DNA from: Prostheceraeus crozeri | Lineage: Eukaryota; Platyhelminthes; Polycladida; Euryleptidae | DNA: 64,000 nt | Direction of reading: 5' to 3' | NCBI GenBank assembly: GCA_907163375.1 | Contig: CAJQUW010001699.1 | Span: 81,740-145,739, forward strand | Part shown: piece after piece, positions 11,964 to 23,390 of the stretch | How the letters are laid out: each line of letters opens with the position of its first letter | Position numbering within the stretch: the first letter of the stretch is position 1 | Translations under genes and position numbers: made by a program | Notes under the pieces: model-generated | What the model saw: only the letters and a program-made list of their open reading frames with translations | The model's database searches: none | Told to the model about the DNA's origin: nothing

Positions 11964-13563
11964 ACAGCGATTTCGCAGAACAATGCATCAAAAGAATGCT
12001 CAGAGAAAGCTGTTTCACCTTGTGTTTGATTCATTATCATGCCCACGTGCTTCCATACTGAAAATCTGAGATTTCGAAAAGTGGCGATTTTCACATTTTG
12101 ACCTCTGTCCACCTTGAACAATGACAGATACGAATGTACAATGGCTCATTAAAAAGCTGAGAGGATATGCTCTTGAATGTTGTATAGCTTATCAATGTAA
12201 AATGCGATTGAACGGCAGGAAAATCGATTGAAGCTTGGCACAATGTAGGTAGTCCGTTCATCAGAAAAACAAGTATTCATAATCTTTAGTATCAAATCAT
12301 TAGTATTTATATCTACTATAAAAGAACAGAAGGGTGTTCTCCGACTTGAACAATTTAAGTACGAAATTTATTTTGCAGCCGTAAACGCTGCTTGCCCTAC
12401 AAAGGCTTCCTAGGCGAATGGTCTTTCATGAATGCGAAATTGCGCCGACATTCGTGAAATTTTGTTATATCTTATCAGAAAGTAATATTGCCCGTAATAT
12501 GTGACACTTCACGCAGTATTTAAGCTTATTGTTTAGATTTTTCAGTTTTCTCGTATTTCATTATCCCTAAGTCACACACTCACACTTGGGACGTTACTAA
12601 ACAGGCAATATGCATCCTCAGATCACCTGGTCACTGTCATTGCCGCTATTTACTACTTATAGGCCATAGTGATACGACTCATACCAAATTTGTTATTATG
12701 TCAAGCACCTCTGATTCATGCAATCTGTGAATGTGTGCAACACAGATTATTGTAGAGTTCCCAGTTTGATGAAATAATGCAGGCTTTTCAACTTCTTCCA
12801 TATTCCATATTTGGCCTTTCATAGACACAAAATCAAGATTGTGAAATCGTCATTTGAACAGAGTTAATTCTATTAAATGTCTGCTTATTTTTAGCTTGCT
12901 TAGGTATGAAACATCACTGTCATCATATTAGTAGCAGCCGCATAACATTTATTAGGAAAATGTATGAACTCTAGCAAAAATAATTCAAAAGATATTACCA
13001 GCAGCAATTGTTAAGCAAAGTGAGCAATATCTTGACATCTGAGAGACTTTCTATGAACTTTCGAAGCCTGGAAATTTACAATGCAATTTAGCATAGCAAG
13101 CTAATATATTTTAAATATATCAATACAGTTTTTGCTGTCTAAAGCCCTTACTAGCCTATTCGATGAAAAGTTATGTCCCTGATTTCGTTATTCTCTCATG
13201 CACTAAACAGCATTGCATAATTATGGATCGTTCTACTACCATTTCCATACTTATATACAACACATGTTCAATTTCGTATCTTCCAATTAGGGATTGTAAT
13301 CCTGGGTGCTTTCCATATCCCTGCATTTCAGGACCCCGGGATTCTTTGATTGCGAAGCAAGTCGCTTCTCTTAGTATGCTGGTATTTACTGCTTTCCATA
13401 TAGGTAATAAGTATGTAGCGTATTATAATGTATACTCGTGTAATATGCCTGTATAATACATGCTAATAACAAAGGTCTGTCTTAGGTTATTGTCTTAGTA
13501 TTTATTGATTATTAGTGAATATCTAACAAGAATTACACAGCTATCTAGTCAATAAAAAACCTG
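11964..13563. other. Non-coding stretch, no gene seen
   Basis: No exon, repeat or transposon motif recognised on either strand. A plus-strand open frame at 13163-13456 shows no domain and is treated as chance. Confidence 0.4.
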
Positions 13564-13860
13564 TCGCCTAACGGCTCGGAAAATTAGTTTACGACATCAG
13601 ATTTCTAATCCGATAGAAATGCCGCGAATCCGATGAGGTAAATTCCATAGAAATGCCGGTTTGCATTTCTAAACTGCGATCAGAAGGCTTTACTTATCTT
13701 TAGGTGGAAGTTTAGGACATTGCACTAATTGTCTATGTTCACAGTACCCTATCGAAATTAGTGAAGCTATCTGATCGTAGTTTAGAAATGCCAACCAGCA
13801 TTACTATAGGATTGCGCAGATATAAAATCAGATGTGGCAAACCAATTTTCCGTCAGGCGA
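13564..13860. mobile_element. Foldback MITE with long inverted arms
   Basis: The two halves are inverted copies over roughly 110-130 bp. The left starts TCGCCTAACGGCTCGG and the right, read in reverse complement, starts TCGCCTGACGGAAAATT. Both continue through ACATCAGATTT or ACATCTGATTT, then ATAGAAATGCCG or ATAGTAATGCTG, then GCATTTCTAAACT. Length about 297 bp with no coding capacity. Possible short TSD of TAAAA type, not certain. Superfamily unassigned. Confidence 0.75.
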
Positions 13861-14378
13861 GTAAAATGATTTCAGTAGCAGCCTTGTAGGCCTACATGTT
13901 CAATGTCTGTGTATTAAGCCATTCGGATCACTATCACTCACTATCTATATCCAGAGCATAAACATTTTTTACAATGATGTCAATTTATTTAGAACAACAA
14001 GAAAATCGGTTGGTGCAGAAGTATAAAACGAGCCTTGTAAAGGAATGTTACAAAAAATTGTCATGCCCCTGTCTTACTACTTTTAGAGCATGAATTAAGT
14101 TAGCCATACCGTGGCGACTTGACGGCTCTTGACAGGAATCCCTCAATCTTTACCATGGAATTTTCCGTCGGAAGCCGTCGACCTCTATTTTGTCGCGGTT
14201 ATCTGCCACGAACCTACAAAAAGCCATTAACTGAGCCGTAGTTGCAACACTGAACTTTACATATAGTCTGCAGTAATTGGAAAGTATAGAAAGCAATGAA
14301 ATCGAATCGAAATAGACTCATGTACTATTGCTTACACTCTTAACAGGAATCCTACATTTGGGCCTAATTCTTTTTCAG
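13861..14378. other. Non-coding stretch ending in a splice acceptor
   Basis: No gene seen. It ends with TTTTTCAG (14371-14378), the acceptor for the exon that follows. Confidence 0.4.
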
Positions 14379-14898
14379 AGGAGGTTCATGACCCTGAGTT
14401 TGATGCCTGTTCATTTGGTTCTGTAAGAAGAAGTGATGATGAAGATCGTGGTACTCCACTATTCGACAGCGAGGTGAAGCACTTGGCAGATGAACAGTGC
14501 TTCATAGTTTATGAAACTTGTTTAAATCAATTACTGAAGTTTTGTCCCCAATGTGGTGAGCGTCTATCTCCCGATGATTTGATCATTAGAAAAACCGGAT
14601 CGGCTATTTCTATTGACATTTCTTGTACTATTGGTGACCACAAAATGGTGTGGCATTCTCAACCTCAAGTGGGACAATCTTTTCTTGGAGATGTTTCCTT
14701 GGCATCCGCTTCTGTCAGCACATTTTCCACACTTCAGGAAATTTCTGAGGGAATGAATTTGCAAATGATCAGCAGAACCCAATTTCATGAAATTCGAAAG
14801 AAATATGTTGAACCTGCGGCGTCAGAGACATTTCAAATCGAACCTGCTAAAATTCACGTGAAATCATCCGGTACATGTGTCTTAATTGGCGATGGAAG
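14379..14898 (+). CDS. Internal exon of a Kolobok-like (GDGR-type) transposase
   Basis: A 520-bp exon bounded by TTTTTCAG and by GGAAG/GTAACA is open throughout. It begins with an acidic lead (EVHDPEFDACSFG) and has a zinc-knuckle-like CPQCGE. Later come WHSQPQVGQSFLGDVSLASA and ISRTQFHEIRKKYVEP, and it ends in LIGDGR. Animal transposon proteins of this style have a CxxC pair, a region with TWSSQP-like sequence, and a GDGR(C/A)DSPG block carrying the first catalytic aspartate. The intron here falls inside that GDGR codon. The next exon (DSPG) was not found downstream, so the gene is incomplete or scrambled in this window. I associate the family with Kolobok, from memory only. A host-domesticated relative is possible because the exon is unbroken. 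Confidence 0.55.
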
Positions 14899-15084
14899 GT
14901 AACATCCACGGACGTATTGCTAGTGATTTATGTTTGCACACCTATTCTATGCAATGCTATTTTCAGATAAATATCCAAAACTTCTCTGTTTATCGGAAAA
15001 ATGAAGTATGAGGTCGTTTTTTGGTGTTTGTCTTTGCAATGTATAATGATAGCAATAATGATTCTTCCTGCCTTCGGACTTTAA

Positions 15085-15760
15085 TAACAACTTAATATTA
15101 ATATAAAACAACTTTAATATTTATAGAGCGCCATTACTTGTTGAGCTCATGGTGCGGCAAAATTATCCAACATTATATTTAAACAAAAACATAAACACGT
15201 CAGCGATTACAAGAAATTAAGTATGTCTTCTAAGATCTTTTAAATGAGTGTAGGGATGCAGAGTTCCTCACGTCTCTTGGTAAGGAATTCTACAATACGG
15301 GTGCAGCATAGGAAAATGATCTTCCAAAGCGAGTCCGATAATTACGAGACTCCAGATTTCGGTCATCATCAGATGAACGCAACGATCGCCTAGGAACATA
15401 TACGGATGCGGGATCTAACAAATGGGACGGACAAGAGCCCTGAAAAATCTTGTACACAGTGACACAAATTTTAAAACATATCCGTTGTCTGATACGAAGC
15501 CAGTGTAAATTAGAAGGATGACACGATATGAGATCCTATTTAGGAATACGCATGATAAATCTTGCCGCATTGTTTTGAATACGCTGAAGCTTATCCAGAA
15601 GATACGTTGGACAGATATAGAATTGAATTACAGTAATCAATTCGAGAAAGAATACTGCACACTACAGTTTTACACGCATGCGTTGATAAGGCGCAAACGG
15701 CGAAACTCACAATTTAAAACACGGAATAAAGTTGATAACGTGACACGATAAATAGAGGTT
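15085..15760 (-). pseudogene. L2-type LINE, 3' end
   Basis: The minus strand reads like the C-terminus of an L2 reverse transcriptase. It has LSRIDYCNSILY, LQRIQNNAARFIMRI, the block SNLHWLRIRQRICFKICV, VYKIFQGSCPSHL, VYVPRRSLRSSDDD, then NSLPRDVRNSASLHSFKRS. These match, in order, the L2 consensus style (sites for DYCNSLLYGLP, LHWLPV..RI.FKI, YVP.R.LRSS, WN.LP..IR). It ends in the L2-type tail with GCGCTATAAATATTAA near 15115-15133. The RT palm lies upstream and is missing, so the copy is 5' truncated. Stops and small shifts show it is old. Confidence 0.85.
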
Positions 15761-17924
15761 TCGATCGAATGATGTACAAAGATTCCTCACTTTCTGAGAA
15801 AAATCAAAATGCGGTAGCGGCTCAGTTGGAACATACTTTAACAGGCTCAAGTTTTAGCACACGTCACTGATTTCAGACTCGCATTATCTCCTGGGCTTCA
15901 TTCAATTTTTCTTAGCAACTTCCGCTTTAAGGTATAATCGTATATGAAATTATGAGATATACGAACCATTATTTTCGCGAATTTTTCATATCTATGGAAG
16001 TATTCTTATTCTTCTATTATTTTGTCATCATGAATAAATCTTTTATGCACCATGTCGTTATTCAACAAAATAAATGCCAATGCGACTAAATCAAAAGTAG
16101 AGATTACATTTAATGAAATAACATGGTTTATCACGCTACCGAGTTTCAATTCAGTTTTATTTTTAATAACACTGTCGCCTTTGTGCTGACAACGGTTGAC
16201 AGCATGAATATGAAGAGTTTCAGATATTCTGAGAATAAGGAAGAAGCCGATTTCCGATAACATTCGACCTCTTCTGATAAATGTAGTATGGTGATCGTGA
16301 AGTGACGTCAGGATACTTGGCAGCCCTTACGGAGCGGAGCCTCCGTGATAGAGGGTGTGCGACGATTGAAATTAGTGGAATGATGGTCAAGAATTTAACA
16401 GCCGAGAGTGGCTTTGATTCCACTCTATCTCATTAGATTTGGTGCAATTCATTTGATTTCTGGAAAGCCTGGAAATAGGCCTAATTAGGAGTTTTGCAGG
16501 GTCACTGTAGAGGGGAAGTTTCAGAACCTTGCTGCAAGACTGGATTTTTACGACAACCTTTCGAAGGATATTTTACGAAGTCCTTAATACTCGCTCCGCT
16601 GCTATTAAGGCCGTAAAAATCCCTGACCGCCATTAATAGCAAATGGTGCGCATATTAAATGTAGGTCAGATATTAGTATTCCTATTAATAACTTCATGTG
16701 CTTGCTATCCATGTGACTGTATAGTCAAAGAAACCAACAGAGGAACGATGTTCTTTCCTAGCTATCTGTTTTATTCTCGCATTATATTATCTCATATCTA
16801 TGTATTTTTATCAATTTTTTGTGGGTTACTTCGAATGTGCAGTCACATGGATCAAGCACATGAAATTATTAATAGGAATACTAATATATGGACCCATTAT
16901 TTCAATCAATTATGTGCCTGCAATTCGGAGATATATTATCATTAGGGCCCATTCCATTCTGCTTGACAACACGTATGATTCATATAAATTGAGTATTACA
17001 CACTTTGGTTCATGAAATTGTGAAAAATTGTTGGTGATGTAGGCTCGGTAATGATGTGGGAATAGAAAATTGTGCTATATCCCGATCTGCGAAACAAATC
17101 ACTTTATTTCATTAAAATGATAGTCCCATTTAAATTTGCAATTCCTATTGAAGCATTCACAAAATTTTTACATTTTTGGAAATCTTTTTAACATTGCAAT
17201 TCAAATAGTAATTTCCCCTTCACGAAGTGCCACTTCGACATGCTCCCCTTCACGAACGTTGTATTTCCCCTTCATTCGCTTTGACTTGAGTCTTAATATT
17301 TTACAAACCATTGTCATGTTCCTATTCAATTAAGGTAATGTCCTCTCTGAGTCAGAGGAGAGACTCTGGAAGACAGCATTGAACCAATTGCCGACCCTTG
17401 AGGAATGCGTGATCTGATTTTAATGAGTATTTCGCACTGTCTCTAAAATTTTGCATTTGAACAGACCGATGGCTTTTTATCTAAGTACTAAAACCATTGT
17501 CAATGCCATTTTGAACAGGTTGGTTGAAGGGTGTCAGGTATGCACTTCCCGCTTCGGTCTGCACTTGCGGCATCGTTTTTACTTCTGTTATTGTTATTAC
17601 CTTGTTGTTAAATTCACCAGCTTCTGAATCCATGCTTTAAATTTTTTAGTGACAAAAATCATTAGTATCACGTGTGCGTGAATTTCACGAATCGCGAGCC
17701 ATTTTCTTGTGAATCGTGAAGTCGTAAAGGAGGCATACTTCACGAAATTTCGCAAAAGTGTATTTTACCTATTTCAAATCAACACCGATAAGAAATCCGA
17801 TGATTTTTCTGAAATATTCCTTGTCTCGTGATCAATGCTTGAAATCGGAATAGCCCACCACAAAAAGGCATGCAGTTAAGAATAAAAAATCAGCAGATTT
17901 CCATGAAAAGTTCGATCAGGGAAA
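15761..17924. other. Long stretch without a supported gene
   Basis: No exon I can support. A plus-strand frame at 16643-16945 has a hydrophobic start and a HEIINRNTNIWTH motif (see rejected items). Around 17660-17760 there are several copies of TTCACGAA or TTCGTGAA, which recur near 18690-18725 and may be subterminal repeats of the hAT whose transposase fragment lies between. Confidence 0.4.
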
Positions 17925-18338
17925 GAACTGAAGCTTGCGTTGGATACACCGACGAGATGGAACTCCTTATACGACATGAACCCTCAATGCATTCGAGTGC
18001 GTCCGGCAATCGAAAGTCTACATCCGGGGAAATTCAGTGAAGGGGAACGGTTGCATCTGGTAATGATTGAGCAGTGTCTCAAACCTGTGAAGCTGCTCGT
18101 CGAGAAGATTGTTTCTGAAAGTTGCTATTTATTGTTTGGATGTGCATCTGTCGACTTCATGATCGAAATACTCGATGCAAGGAAGTCTGCACTAGCAGGC
18201 AGACTCAGAAATACCCTCGATCTAAGGTTGGGTGAACGTCAATCCCTTTTTTTGGAGGTCTTGGCGACATGTACAAGACGTGCCCGGAATTCAAAGGGAT
18301 TCAATGTCATGTTGAGATTAATGAATGACACGGACTAG
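17925..18338 (+). pseudogene. hAT transposase fragment (TRWNSLYDM type)
   Basis: The plus strand reads ELKLALDTPTRWNSLYDMN, then VRPAIESLHPGKFSEGERL and EQCLKPVKLLVEKIVSES. This is the TRWNSLYDML..LE.RPAI region shared by many animal hAT transposases and BED-finger host relatives. It would lie in the alpha-helical insertion of the RNase H fold, ahead of the last catalytic glutamate. The C-terminal dimerisation block was not found before the frame closes at 18338. Repeated TTCGTGAA words on both sides suggest element ends near 17.6 and 18.7 kb, but no paired terminal repeats or TSD could be fixed. Family identity is good; completeness is clearly poor. Confidence 0.7.
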
Positions 18339-18835
18339 GGCGAAAGCGATCAAACTATAGAGATCAGAATCACAAAAGTCAATGTCTCAAGAATTCGATG
18401 AATGCATGGCAAAAGCGTCATTCGCTGATGATAGTGTGAGTGGTACTGCAGTGAATGTTCTGAAACATGAGAAGTTCTTTCTCAGGTGAAATGTTGCGTA
18501 GTTTGTGTTTGTTAAAATATTTATTATAAGCACTGAACCACTTTTCGCGTGCGGTAGGAATACCCATGCAATATTCAGTTTAAGTTTATAAGAGTAAATC
18601 ATTGTTGAAGTCATCATGTTTATTTTGGATGGAAAGTAGATGCTGATTCATTTGCTACGAATAAGAATCAGTCTTCTGATGTAAGTAAACTTTTTTCTAT
18701 TTTCGTGAAAGTTTCGTGAATTTGAGAAAGTGTCAACCATATTAACTTCATAAAATTACAAATTTCATGAATAAGACTATCGTTTGACATGCAACTCTTG
18801 ACATTTCATCTGAACTAGAGATCGTTTCGTTACAG

Positions 18836-19118
18836 ATATGCACACGATGTGGACACCAAGGATGACGTAAAGGAAGAGAGTGAAGAAGAAGATACAAGAG
18901 AAGCTTATGATTCAGGTCGTTACAGTCCTCAGCTCCTTTCAGCAGACGCATTGGAAATTGGAGAAGTTCTCTATGAACCTGAAGACGACAAGAAGAAATT
19001 GGAATTCCATCGGATACAGGTATTGAGAGAGGGAAGATTGGCGGGAGATGCTGAAGACGAAATGGTGCAGAAAGCGAGAGAAGGCATGGATGATGAAGAG
19101 GCCCAGTTCTCCGTTCAG
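18836..19118 (+). CDS. Unrecognised acidic internal exon
   Basis: A 283-bp open exon lies between CGTTTCGTTACAG and CAG/GTAAAT, both good splice sites. The peptide starts YAHDVDTKDDVKEESEEEDT, is strongly acidic, then reads RYSPQLLSADALEIGEVLY and a charged helical segment (KKLEFHRIQVLREGRLAG). I recognise no domain. It follows a hAT fragment but has a different composition and no visible lesions, so it could be a host exon. The flanking exons were not identified. An alternative is part of an unrecognised transposon gene. Confidence 0.4.
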
Positions 19119-19197
19119 GTAAATTCTTCTGCTTCTTTGGGTGTTTTAGTGAGTGGTTTCCTCAACGCATAGCAGTTATGTCGAGTCCTTGCTCATT

Positions 19198-19265
19198 TTT
19201 CGTTTTATCTTGTGATGAGAATTTCATAGTATTTCGTTTTATCTTGTGATGAGAATTTTATGGTC
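19198..19265 (+). repeat. Tandem duplication, 34-bp period
   Basis: Two adjacent copies of a 34-bp segment (TTCGTTTTATCTTGTGATGA followed by GAATTT) differ at three or four positions. They lie immediately before a SINE insertion. Confidence 0.8.
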
Positions 19266-19274
19266 ACAGATTTG

Positions 19275-19460
19275 TGGTCTCCGTGGTACAGTGGCTAAGT
19301 GCTTGGTTTAGCGATCTTCCGGTCCAGGGGTCGATCCCCGAAGGTGTCATTGGAAGTCGTCAGGAAGGGCATCCGGAATAAAAAATCACAACGCTCTAGA
19401 TTAGAGTCTATGTCAGCGCCGTCCAAGCCCACAGAATGGGAGAGTAGTGAAGTTAAATTC
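19275..19460 (+). mobile_element. tRNA-derived SINE, copy 1
   Basis: The head resembles a tRNA gene: an A-box-like TGGTACAGTGGCTAAGTGC and a B-box-like GGTCCAGGGGTCGATCCCC. The body contains TCAGGAAGGGCATCCGG, a motif I recall from SINE and RTE tails in several animals, then GTCAGCGCCGTCCAAGCCC. It ends near GGGAGAGTAGTGAAGTTAAA. Copies 2 and 3 are at 50344-50510 and 61611-61791. Confidence 0.85.
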
Positions 19461-20992
19461 ATTTTCATTCACATTCACTAGAGATAGAGGAATCTCCTTC
19501 CGGCATTTCGTTTCATCGGTTGAATCGCTACGCACAACTATGACTTCAGACTTAGTGCTCAGTCTTAGCATCTCTTGGTCGTGTAGACGAACTGAGAGAG
19601 CGTTATTCGTGCGTAAAATTCTTATGCATAAGAATCTTCGTGTTAAAAGCGGTCCATGCTTCTCCAAATTGTGTGTGTCCGCATGGTGACCATTGATATG
19701 TTTTATACATCAATGGTGGTGACGTGCACCTCCGGCGAACACGGAATCCACTGTAAATCTGCACGTCAGAGGAAGGGTTGCATTGAAAAGCAATTATTTC
19801 TATTTCTTCAGACTTGATGTTTTCTTCAAACATCTTTTTTTGAGAACAAAACTCATATTTTTGCTATATTAATCCAGAAACCTTTTTATTCTCTCATTTA
19901 ATCGCATCTATGAGCGAAGTAGAAGATCTTAATACCTAAAAGGTTAATGCATTAGGTATGACGGCGAGCAACTTCAACTTGTTTCATTGTAAATATATTG
20001 TAATTTGTTCGACTTGTTTCATTTGTAAATAATTTCTTTCATTATGCTCACAAATCGTGACGTCATATATCTTCTCATAATAAAGGTGAATGAAGCAGCT
20101 TTCTGACCTGTATAAGGTGTCAATTGATCAACAGTTGGTTTTGTATCATCGTATTTTACTCAACAGAAAGGTGGGAGAATTTGGAGAGCTTTTGATTCAG
20201 CTAGTGAGGAGATTTTCGAATTTATATATTGCGAGCTCCTCAGACTTTATAGGCGTGGAGGAGTCAGTTTCGACCCCCCAACGTTCCACGGTATAGAAAC
20301 GTTTTTGTCGCTAGTTTTTAGTGTCTCTACATGCCTGCATCTATTGTAACATATCAGGGCCTCCAACGGTGGTGCAGGGCTGCTTCTAGTTTGGTGCTGT
20401 GTGGATTTGACTAGATTGTTGCTACTGTGGGTCCCACTCCGCACCTTCAGATGCATCTTTTGCCGTATTAAAGATAAAATTTTAGTAGCTGCTAGATTAT
20501 CCATCTCCTTTCGGTTTCATTAACTAAAGTCATATAGTGTAGGGACATATTTGTAGATATTTTTCGCCCCACTGAAAAATTTAAATTATATTTTGATATT
20601 GTGGCGGCCGTGCTATTTGCCACATCCATGTACATGTCATAGATAAGTCATAGACTTCTATGGATAAGCAGACTAGTGACGACTTAGCATCGCTTTAATG
20701 TTAAATAAAGTTAGCATGACCCATGGATTTGTAGATAGCATTGCGAGTATTGTAGATAGCTGGCGTAATTTTATGTATCTCAGATCTGATACTTTTCATG
20801 AACTGAATCTCGAGCTATTTTATTTATAATGGATCTGGGATGTATGAATTTGCACAGATCTCCAGTAGTAAAGTAAGCTTCATGTCAAGGAGTTACCACT
20901 ACCTAGAAGTCTTTGCATAAATCAATTGCATTAGAGCAGCGATTTACATCAGAAGGAAGCAAATGAATACAAAATCATATTGTTTTTGAAAC
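19461..20992. other. Non-coding stretch, no gene seen
   Basis: Contains several short overlapping open frames on both strands without domains or splice context. No transposon motif recognised. Confidence 0.4.
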
Positions 20993-21350
20993 CAGGGGCC
21001 TATTTCAATTTAAGGTCCCTAACCTTACTACCTTAAGGTTAGGTACCTAATGTCATGTTCCCTTAAGGTGGATAAGCGTATTTCAATTTTAAGGGAGCAC
21101 TTTCTTAAGGTACCTTAAGGGACCTAACAAGCTCCCTTAAGGTACCTAACATAGTAATCTACATGCGTATCTGTCAATAGGTTAGCAGTTTGTCAAGGTA
21201 ATGTAGGACATCATTAAAATTTCAATGCAATAAATAAGAATGGAATGAGAATGTGCTACTTACAACCCAGCTGATAAAATTTCACCACAAATCAAAAAGA
21301 AATCTATCACTAACACATTTTAATTGCTCATCACGGCACTGACCAACTCA

Positions 21351-22421
21351 CTAAAAGTTCGTATTGTCAGGCTCTACAATAGGTAACGACGTATGAGTTG
21401 CGGACAATGTTTCCAATTTCCGAGGCATTATCCAACTCAAAATTATCTTGTGGTTGTTGGAAAAAAGTGGCGGTTCATGTGCATCATTTGGGATCTCAAG
21501 CTTAAAGTGACGTGCCATGTTATGCATCACACATGCAGCCTTGCAAATTGATCCAAACTTATCAATTTTTGATCGAAAGGGACGTTGTAAAATTCGGCAC
21601 CGATTTTTCAAGATACCAATTGTCTGTTCGACAATAACCCGCGAAGCACACAATTTGCGTTGATATCGTCCTTGATGTTGATCTGAAGTCAAAGTAGATG
21701 GATAAGGTGTGAGACACCAGGTACGACAAGCATATCCGGAATCACCAATAAGACTGAAATCTTTTAGATGCTGCATGAGCTTAGGAACTCGGACTGCGAC
21801 ATTACCTTAGCATCATGACTTGACCCAGGCCATGAACAGTCAAACTAACGGATTATGTAGTCCAAGTCACACCCAATCATCACATTAACACTTGGCCAAC
21901 CTTTTCATTGATGGTTGTGAAGGCTCATGGGTTGATGGATGAAGCATCGGACAGTGAGTACCATCTACGGCCGCGATAATTCGACGCAACTTAAATTTTT
22001 TGTAAAAACGAGATTCCATGGCTTTTGCGCTGGCTGCAGAATACCAAGGGATCCAGCGTCGCACTATCTCACTTCGACATAAAGCTTCAATTCCGTCATA
22101 AACACTACGCCATGCAGTGGTTGCAGATATCTTGCTATTTTGATTGAGATTCCAAAAGCAATTACCGGTTCCCAAGTAGTGTAAAGTGTAAAGGACTTTA
22201 AGATAAGGAGGCACACTGTTCGAATAACAACTCTTTGAAGGCAGATATGGGATAAGTTCTTCAATAACTATGATTGCAGCTTCTTTGGTAAATCGGAAAT
22301 TTTGGAAGAAAAACGTTTTGTCATAATCAAATGGATTATTGGGATCATGGAGAATACTTCGCCGCAGAGCTCGAGATTGGTTAAGTTCTTCAATAATTTC
22401 CATTAGGCGTATATCATTCAT
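21351..22421 (-). pseudogene. Harbinger A transposase
   Basis: Minus strand, starting MNDIRLMEIIEELNQSRALR. Landmarks are FRFTKEAAIIVIEELIPYLP, VPPYLKVLYTLHYLGTGNCF, SATTAWRSVYDGIEAL, AAVDGTHCPMLHPSTHEPS, WPGSSHDAK, FSLIGDSGYACRTWC and VIVEQTIGILKNRCR. These supply catalytic D (VDGTH), D (GDSGY) and E (IVEQTIG). A one-base insertion right after HEPS shifts frame (22421-21885 is the first open part). A stop lies within the middle part, and the frame reopens from 21776 to 21351. All catalytic residues therefore survive in separate frames. The gene is divergent from the Myb-like gene at 22740, with about 320 bp between them as a shared promoter region. The family cuts and pastes DNA with the help of the Myb-like partner. 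Confidence 0.9.
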
Positions 22422-22739
22422 CGTGGTTTTTATTCAACTCTCACGCAACACGCTCTCAGATATCTTTGAAGTCAAGTGACTGTGGTGCATGTATTTACGG
22501 CGACACTCATTGTTTGAAGACTGCTGATTCGTCAGGTGACATAGATAGCGCATCGATTTAGCCTTGATTCAGCAGCCGAGGAATGGATTACTCATCAAAC
22601 TTATCGAAGTTCTTAATAACGTCACTGCAGAACGCACCAGTTGGTTAATATAACACAGTATCGACGTTATCCTCACAGTTAGTTTACTTCATCGCAATTT
22701 GGCAGACCGGAACACTGTATTGTTCCGTCATCGTAAAAT

Positions 22740-23390
22740 ATGCCTTCTTCAGCATTTTCGAATGAAACAGTGTTGATTTTTCTTCAAATGTTGAAAGAGA
22801 AAGCTGACGCTTTGTTCAGCCGAGTGAATAACAAATTGACTGTGAACAACAAGTCAACTATGTGGAAGCAGCTGTGTGATGACCTCAAAGTTACCACAGG
22901 TCAAGAAGACATTCAAGTTGACAAATTGATAAAAAAATGGAATAACTTGAAATCTAAACTACGAAACTACACGATGAAAATACGCAGTAGTCGTTCTGCA
23001 ACAGGGGGTGGTAGATCCATTCCGTTAGATCCCATCATGGAATTATGTTGGGATATCATGGGCAGAGATAACCCAGCATTGACTATGATACCGGGTGCTT
23101 CACATTCAGCAGTGAATACTGAAGACCCTAATCGTGTCGAGATTGAGACTGAGGTTAGTGACATCGCCCTACAGCCTCAAGAGACCCTAGATCAATCAAT
23201 TTCTTCACAGATTGAGACACAAACGGTTGATGTAATAACAACCGATATGTGCACTGCAGCAACTGTTGCAAAACTCGCTTGCAAAAAATTAGAAGAAGAG
23301 ATAATACAAAATCGTCTGGAACACAAGCTGAAGATGGAAGTGCTAACTGCCAAGAGGGAATATTATGTTAAAAAAACAGCAAAACGATGA
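22740..23390 (+). CDS. Harbinger A Myb/SANT-like DNA-binding protein, intact ORF
   Basis: An uninterrupted 216-residue frame. Residues 5-90 form a trihelix/Myb-SANT-like domain: FSNETVLIFLQMLKEKAD, W42 in TMWKQLCDDLKV, and the recognition-helix style KLIKKWNNLKSKLRNY with W67. A GGGR linker follows. The C-terminus (about 176-216) is a charged helix (LACKKLEEEIIQNRLEHKL). In PIF/Harbinger elements this second protein binds the subterminal repeats and is needed for nuclear entry and excision. Here it is open end to end although the transposase beside it is broken. A diverged duplicate lies in element B (23922-24583). The start at 22740 is supported by the same ATG in copy B. Confidence 0.85.
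   Translation: MPSSAFSNETVLIFLQMLKEKADALFSRVNNKLTVNNKSTMWKQLCDDLKVTTGQEDIQVDKLIKKWNNLKSKLRNYTMKIRSSRSATGGGRSIPLDPIMELCWDIMGRDNPALTMIPGASHSAVNTEDPNRVEIETEVSDIALQPQETLDQSISSQIETQTVDVITTDMCTAATVAKLACKKLEEEIIQNRLEHKLKMEVLTAKREYYVKKTAKR

Noticed and set aside
16643-16945. Hydrophobic frame with HEIINRNTNIWTH, resembling the progestin/adiponectin receptor (PAQR) signature
   Set aside because: Only one short motif matches. There is no seven-helix pattern or histidine set, and flanking splice sites are not convincing. Probably chance.
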